Of a stretch of 64,000 nucleotides of DNA, positions 60,661-64,000 are shown piece after piece. The notes beneath the pieces are model-generated. The model made no database searches. It worked only from the letters and a program-made list of their open reading frames with translations, and was not told the DNA's origin. Within the stretch, counting starts at the first letter, position 1, and each line of letters begins with the position of its first letter. The stretch spans positions 1-64,000 of the forward strand of contig DAOLUH010000016.1 in the NCBI GenBank assembly GCA_035420085.1, in the 5' to 3' direction. Both the position numbers and the translations under genes were made by a program. This stretch comes from DSWT01 sp035420085 (GTDB lineage Bacteria > Chloroflexota > Anaerolineae > B4-G1 > SLSP01).

Positions 60661-62088
60661 TTACCGGTGGTAATAGACGTTCCAGCCCAGATACGTCGTC
60701 AGCGCCTCGTTGAGCACGTCCGCGACGTGATCGCGCACAACGGCGACGTGATGCTCAAAGCCGTTCTTGCACATAAAGTCCAGCAGCTTTTGCAGTCCCG
60801 GTACACGCAGCACCGCCGAACCGCCCTGGAAGTTGCCAACCGGGTCGGCGGTGAGCACGCCTTCGCCCAGGTAAGCCTTGATTTCGCCGAGCGGGTCATC
60901 GGTAGACATGCGGAAGTATGTGATCGGGCCGGGCGCCGCTTGTCCCTTCACCGCGCCGAAGCAGCGGTCCGCGCCGAGTGTCGCGCCGAGGATGTCCAGG
61001 TTGCCGACTTCCACATCGGTTTTCATAAAGCTCTTGGGGAAGCTGCTACAGTGCGTGTTGATGCACATATCGCGGTCGTCGCCGTAGTTGTTGTTCCAGT
61101 CCTGGAACGACGGCGGGTTGCCGGAGGCCAGCAGCAGCGCGTACATCGAGACCGCGCCGACCACATCCACTTCGCACGCGCTCGGCAGCAGGCGGTCGCC
61201 CATCATCGCCATCGAGAGGCACGTCGCGCAACCGTAGTTCTTCTGGATCGAATCCCAACATTCCACCGCGCTGGCGTCGCACTCGTTGACGTCCATCCAG
61301 CGGTCAATCGTCACCGAGAGCCTGGCCTGCTTGAGCATGTTCGCCGTGGGGATGCCGGCCGGGATGCGCCCGTAACCCTGCACCTGCGCCAGCTTCGCCT
61401 GCACGTCGGGGTCGTCATCCTTGAGCGACTGCGCGCCGAAGATGATTTCCGACAAATCCACCGGCACCACCGTGATGCCCGTCGCCTGCAGCAGCTTCTC
61501 GCTGAAGCGCACCGTCTGGAAGGCCGCCGGGCGCGCGCCAATCGCGCCGATGCGGGCGTGGCGTAAGCCCTTCACCACGCGGCACACGCGCGCGAATAAG
61601 TCCAGGTCGTTGCGGAACTCGGCGCTGTCAATGGGGTAGGTGTGGTAGGTGGTGTTGGTGAAGGGGATGCCGTACTGGTAGAGGTTGTTGCACACCGACA
61701 GCTTACCGCAGAAGGCGTCGCGGCGCTCGGCGACGGAGAGCTTATCCACGTCATCATCGCACGCCTGCACCAGCACCGGCACGTCGAGCTTCGCCATATC
61801 GAGCGTCTGCACGATGCCCAGTTCGTCGCCGAAGTTGGGCAGCACGACGATGACGCCGTCAATTTTCTCGGCGTTTTGCCGGAACAGCTCGGCGCACAGC
61901 TTGGCGTGCTCGCGCGTCTCGATGGCGCCGCAGGGCGTGGCGTCTTCCGGCGTGATGACGTAGTCGAAGCCGCGCGCGTCCATGATCTCCAGCAGCTTCG
62001 CCCGCACGCCCACCGCTAACTCCGCATTGAAAAAGCCGCGCGTGCCCACAATCAGACCAAAACAAGTTTTCTTCTCCATAATACGCAT
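60661..62088 (-). CDS. L-fucose/L-arabinose isomerase-like protein
   Basis: A 475-residue member of the fucose isomerase superfamily. The N-terminal Rossmann-like domains read FGLIVGTRGFFNAELA and IDGVIVVLPNFGDELG, and the C-terminal part has SACEVDVVGAVSMYALL, in the position of the metal-binding glutamate segment of FucI, and FQDWNNNYG. It would convert an aldose to a ketose, but members of this distant branch have other activities, and the exact sugar cannot be stated. AGGAGG lies seven bases before ATG. It shares strand and neighbourhood with the glycosidase upstream and the alcohol dehydrogenase. Confidence 0.75.
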   Translation of the reverse strand: MRIMEKKTCFGLIVGTRGFFNAELAVGVRAKLLEIMDARGFDYVITPEDATPCGAIETREHAKLCAELFRQNAEKIDGVIVVLPNFGDELGIVQTLDMAKLDVPVLVQACDDDVDKLSVAERRDAFCGKLSVCNNLYQYGIPFTNTTYHTYPIDSAEFRNDLDLFARVCRVVKGLRHARIGAIGARPAAFQTVRFSEKLLQATGITVVPVDLSEIIFGAQSLKDDDPDVQAKLAQVQGYGRIPAGIPTANMLKQARLSVTIDRWMDVNECDASAVECWDSIQKNYGCATCLSMAMMGDRLLPSACEVDVVGAVSMYALLLASGNPPSFQDWNNNYGDDRDMCINTHCSSFPKSFMKTDVEVGNLDILGATLGADRCFGAVKGQAAPGPITYFRMSTDDPLGEIKAYLGEGVLTADPVGNFQGGSAVLRVPGLQKLLDFMCKNGFEHHVAVVRDHVADVLNEALTTYLGWNVYYHR

Positions 62089-62188
62089 TGTGTAGCCTCC
62101 TTAAATAGTCATGTAGTCGTTAGTCTTGTCGTCAGCCATTTTGACGCCTGCATGGAATGTGTTGTCTCCGGCTTTTACTTGCATAAAT

Positions 62189-62248
62189 AAACTGCTAATC
62201 TTGCAAATCTACGTAAATCTCCAAAATTAGCGGGGATTCGCGTGATTC
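62189..62248. repeat. GCTAATC/GATTCGCG dispersed inverted repeat, copy 1
   Basis: AAACTGCTAATC through AATCT (62189-62220) pairs with the words TTAGCGGGGATTCGCGTG and ATTCGCGGTT (62227-62254). The right arm encodes the last residues and the stop of the glycosidase gene on the minus strand. A second copy is at 63901-63987. Apart from it, 62089-62226 holds no gene. Confidence 0.65.
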
Positions 62249-63876
62249 GCGGTTAGCGCCAACACCCAATCGGTCGGATGCCCTTGCGCGTCCAGTTCGT
62301 CGGGCGCGGTGAAGGCGATGCCGGCGGTTGTGCGCGCGGTCGGTTGCGCTTCACTCAGCGCGCCCGTCCGTGGGTTGTACCATTGACATTCGCCGAGCGT
62401 CGCGTTTTCCGCCAGCGCCAGGGTAGCAGTTCCGCCGGCCGGGAAGTAGACGACAATCAGGCGGCGGTCCGCATCTGCCAACGCCCGCGCGCGATAGCCG
62501 TCCGGGACATCTTGCGGGCAGACCAGGTCTGACGCGGGCCGCAGCTTCTCGAAGGGCGCGACGGCGGTGAAGAAATGCCGCAGGTGTTGGAAGTAGACGA
62601 CGCCCTCCTGGTCGTGGGCGAGGTCCATCACCGGCCCCCAGGTGTTCTCGAAGCCGTTGATGACGCACAGGCCGCAGAACGCGCCACGCCACGCGCCGCG
62701 CCGGTTGTGTTCGGCGTCGGTGTGCTCGAACCACGGGAAGGTAATAGGAAGGTCGGGGTTGCGCTCATAAGCGTATTCCGAAAGCACCGCCGCGCCGGGC
62801 CACGCCTGGAAAGCGCGCGTGATTTTGTCTTCGATGCCGGCCGCCAGCCAGCCGTCGTCTGCGCCGCAAGTGCCCCACTCCTGGAACATCATCGCGTCAA
62901 TGGCCTGGGGGTCCAGGGCGAAGCGTTGCGCGAACGGCGGCTCTTGGGGGCCGTTATGCGCGGCGATAACGTGCCCGTGCGGCGCAGTCGCTTTGACCCA
63001 ACGCGCCGTCCGCATTGCCCACCGATTGGCGACGTACTTCTCGCGGCAGTTGCCGTCGGGGTAGAACTCGTATTCGTTCGCTAATGTCCATATATAGACG
63101 CTGGCGAAGGCGTCGTAGCGGGCGATGAGGTAACGCAGCCACAGCTCCTCCCATTCCGGCAGGAAAACGGCGCGATTGTTGAAGGGGAACTCGAACCCCC
63201 AGGCTTCCATAATCATCTCGAAGCCGATGTCGAGCGCCGCCGCCTGCTGCATCACCGCGTCTACGGTGCGGAAGTACGCCAGGTTGAACCGCTCGAATTG
63301 CGGCGCTTGCGGGCTGCCGCCCCACGGCCAGGTCGAGCGCGTCTGCCAATGGCTGTAGCCCTCCGGCGGATGAAAGGGACTGACCGGCACGCGCACGCGC
63401 AGGATGTTGAAGCCTTGCGCCGCCCGGCGTTGTAGGAAGGGGAACACCTCCATGCCGCAGTGCGCCGCGCCAAACAGATGATAGACTGTGTCGCCCATCA
63501 GGAACGCGGTCGCGCCGGATTCGTAGCTGAACCCCCAGGCCGTGCCCGGCGTCGCTTTCACAAAGCCGGGCGTCTCGCGCGCCGTCACCTCGAACTCGCC
63601 GGCCTGCGTCAGACCGGCGTCGGCCGGACGCGCGGTGATGCTGTAAAGCCAACGTCCCGCCTCGTCTGGGCTAAAGCGCACCCGCCACGTGTTTTCGCCG
63701 TCGTAGAAACCGGGCAGCGTGTGGACCTGGCCCGACGGCGCGGTAAAGCTTGCCTCCACCCACACGTGGATAAACGGTTCGGCGTAAGCGCGCGCACTGC
63801 GCACACTCCACTCCCCCACCGCGCGGCGCGGCAGCGCCGTAGATTCCGGCATCGGAACGACTATAGATTGTTGCAT
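62227..63876 (-). CDS. DUF5060/DUF4038 apiosidase-like glycosidase
   Basis: A 549-residue protein. The N-terminal DUF5060 beta-sandwich (about 15-110: VEASFTAPSGQVHTLPGFYDG, then RVRFSPDEAGRWLYSITA) is followed by a (beta/alpha)8 domain of the DUF4038/apiosidase-like type (GFNILRVRVP, WTLANEYEFYP with a likely acid/base Glu, LSEYAYERN with a likely nucleophile Glu). The family includes GH140 apiosidase and related enzymes active on plant glycans. No signal peptide, so it acts on imported sugars. ATG at 63876 has AGGAGG eight bases upstream. The tail TANHANPR is encoded in a repeat. Confidence 0.75.
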   Translation of the reverse strand: MQQSIVVPMPESTALPRRAVGEWSVRSARAYAEPFIHVWVEASFTAPSGQVHTLPGFYDGENTWRVRFSPDEAGRWLYSITARPADAGLTQAGEFEVTARETPGFVKATPGTAWGFSYESGATAFLMGDTVYHLFGAAHCGMEVFPFLQRRAAQGFNILRVRVPVSPFHPPEGYSHWQTRSTWPWGGSPQAPQFERFNLAYFRTVDAVMQQAAALDIGFEMIMEAWGFEFPFNNRAVFLPEWEELWLRYLIARYDAFASVYIWTLANEYEFYPDGNCREKYVANRWAMRTARWVKATAPHGHVIAAHNGPQEPPFAQRFALDPQAIDAMMFQEWGTCGADDGWLAAGIEDKITRAFQAWPGAAVLSEYAYERNPDLPITFPWFEHTDAEHNRRGAWRGAFCGLCVINGFENTWGPVMDLAHDQEGVVYFQHLRHFFTAVAPFEKLRPASDLVCPQDVPDGYRARALADADRRLIVVYFPAGGTATLALAENATLGECQWYNPRTGALSEAQPTARTTAGIAFTAPDELDAQGHPTDWVLALTANHANPR

Positions 63877-63900
63877 AGCTGAATCCTCCTGAAAAAAATA

Positions 63901-63987
63901 AACCGCTAATCTCGCTAATCTACGCGAATCTTTCACAGAAAATCAGCGAAGATTCGCGTGATTCTGCGAATGTAGATATTCGCGGTT
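63901..63987. repeat. GCTAATC/GATTCGCG dispersed inverted repeat, copy 2
   Basis: AACCGCTAATCTCGCTAATC (63901-63920) and the following bases pair with AGATTCGCGTGATTCTGCG through ATTCGCGGTT (63950-63987). It lies upstream of the apiosidase-like gene on the minus strand. No promoter is evident in the last 100 bases, so the gene may be transcribed from beyond the window. Confidence 0.7.
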
Positions 63988-64000
63988 GAAGTTTTCGTCC

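Noticed and set aside
60667..61566. 299-residue plus-strand reading frame
   Set aside because: It is antisense to the isomerase-like gene and rich in H, R and V, as such artefacts are.

Overview
The window is about 64 kb of a GC-rich (close to 60 %) bacterial chromosome. It looks like a member of the Chloroflexota, probably Anaerolineae or a relative. This is inferred from the style of the genes: a solute-binding lipoprotein with a long TVEV(V/Q)K linker, a cytoplasmic sugar-binding/GAF/kinase/receiver/AraC fusion, PA14 and HEAT repeat proteins, a Uma2 protein, and many short palindromic repeats in nearly every gap. No ribosomal RNA or marker tree is available here, so the assignment is tentative. 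No transposase, integrase, phage gene or CRISPR array was seen.

Layout. (1) 0.1-2.8 kb: a fold-type II PLP enzyme and a DPM/GtrB-type glycosyltransferase. (2) 2.9-10 kb: a xanthine dehydrogenase-family molybdoenzyme whose FAD and 2Fe-2S subunits are fused in one gene. It is separated from its Mo subunit by a Uma2 protein, a nucleoside-phosphorylase-like protein, a decayed nucleotidyltransferase and a probable TumE-type toxin-antitoxin pair. All lie on the same strand with overlapping ends. (3) 10.2-21.2 kb, minus strand: a family-5 (peptide/glycan) ABC importer beside a receiver with Glu in place of the phospho-acceptor Asp and a very large one-protein signalling chain. (4) 21.3-31 kb: nadD with an apparent ATA start, a lipoprotein made of two SBP_3 domains, a four-S1-domain protein, a zinc-ribbon membrane protein, the AmmeMemoRadiSam trio, a Tic20-like membrane protein, a WecG/TagA glycosyltransferase and a HEAT-repeat protein. 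(5) 31.1-39.8 kb: a gene-free stretch with two DnaA boxes, two secreted proteins (PA14 x4 and a VCBS/FG-GAP-like lipoprotein), then gyrB followed by a Rab-like small GTPase and a histidine kinase, and tRNA-Glu.

(6) 39.9-51.8 kb is a well-resolved xylan/xylo-oligosaccharide operon on the minus strand: solute-binding lipoprotein, MalG-type permease, MalF-type permease, second MalG-type permease, GH10 xylanase lipoprotein, GH120-like beta-xylosidase, alpha/beta hydrolase and GH39 glycosidase. A LacI-family regulator is divergent from it. Each of the two divergent sigma70-type promoters has a copy of the same 18-bp palindrome over or just after its start point, so the regulator probably represses both the operon and itself.

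(7) 51.8-64 kb continues with sugar genes: a TIM-barrel protein of unknown role, a GHL6/GH42-like glycosidase, a GH2 beta-galactosidase-type enzyme, an iron alcohol dehydrogenase, a fucose/arabinose isomerase-like protein and a DUF5060/apiosidase-like glycosidase. A small protein and an ArsR-DUF2087 regulator sit behind a strong promoter with its own palindrome. Overall the organism seems to scavenge plant hemicellulose, with periplasmic lipoprotein capture, extracellular or surface xylanase, and cytoplasmic exo-glycosidases finishing the imported oligomers.
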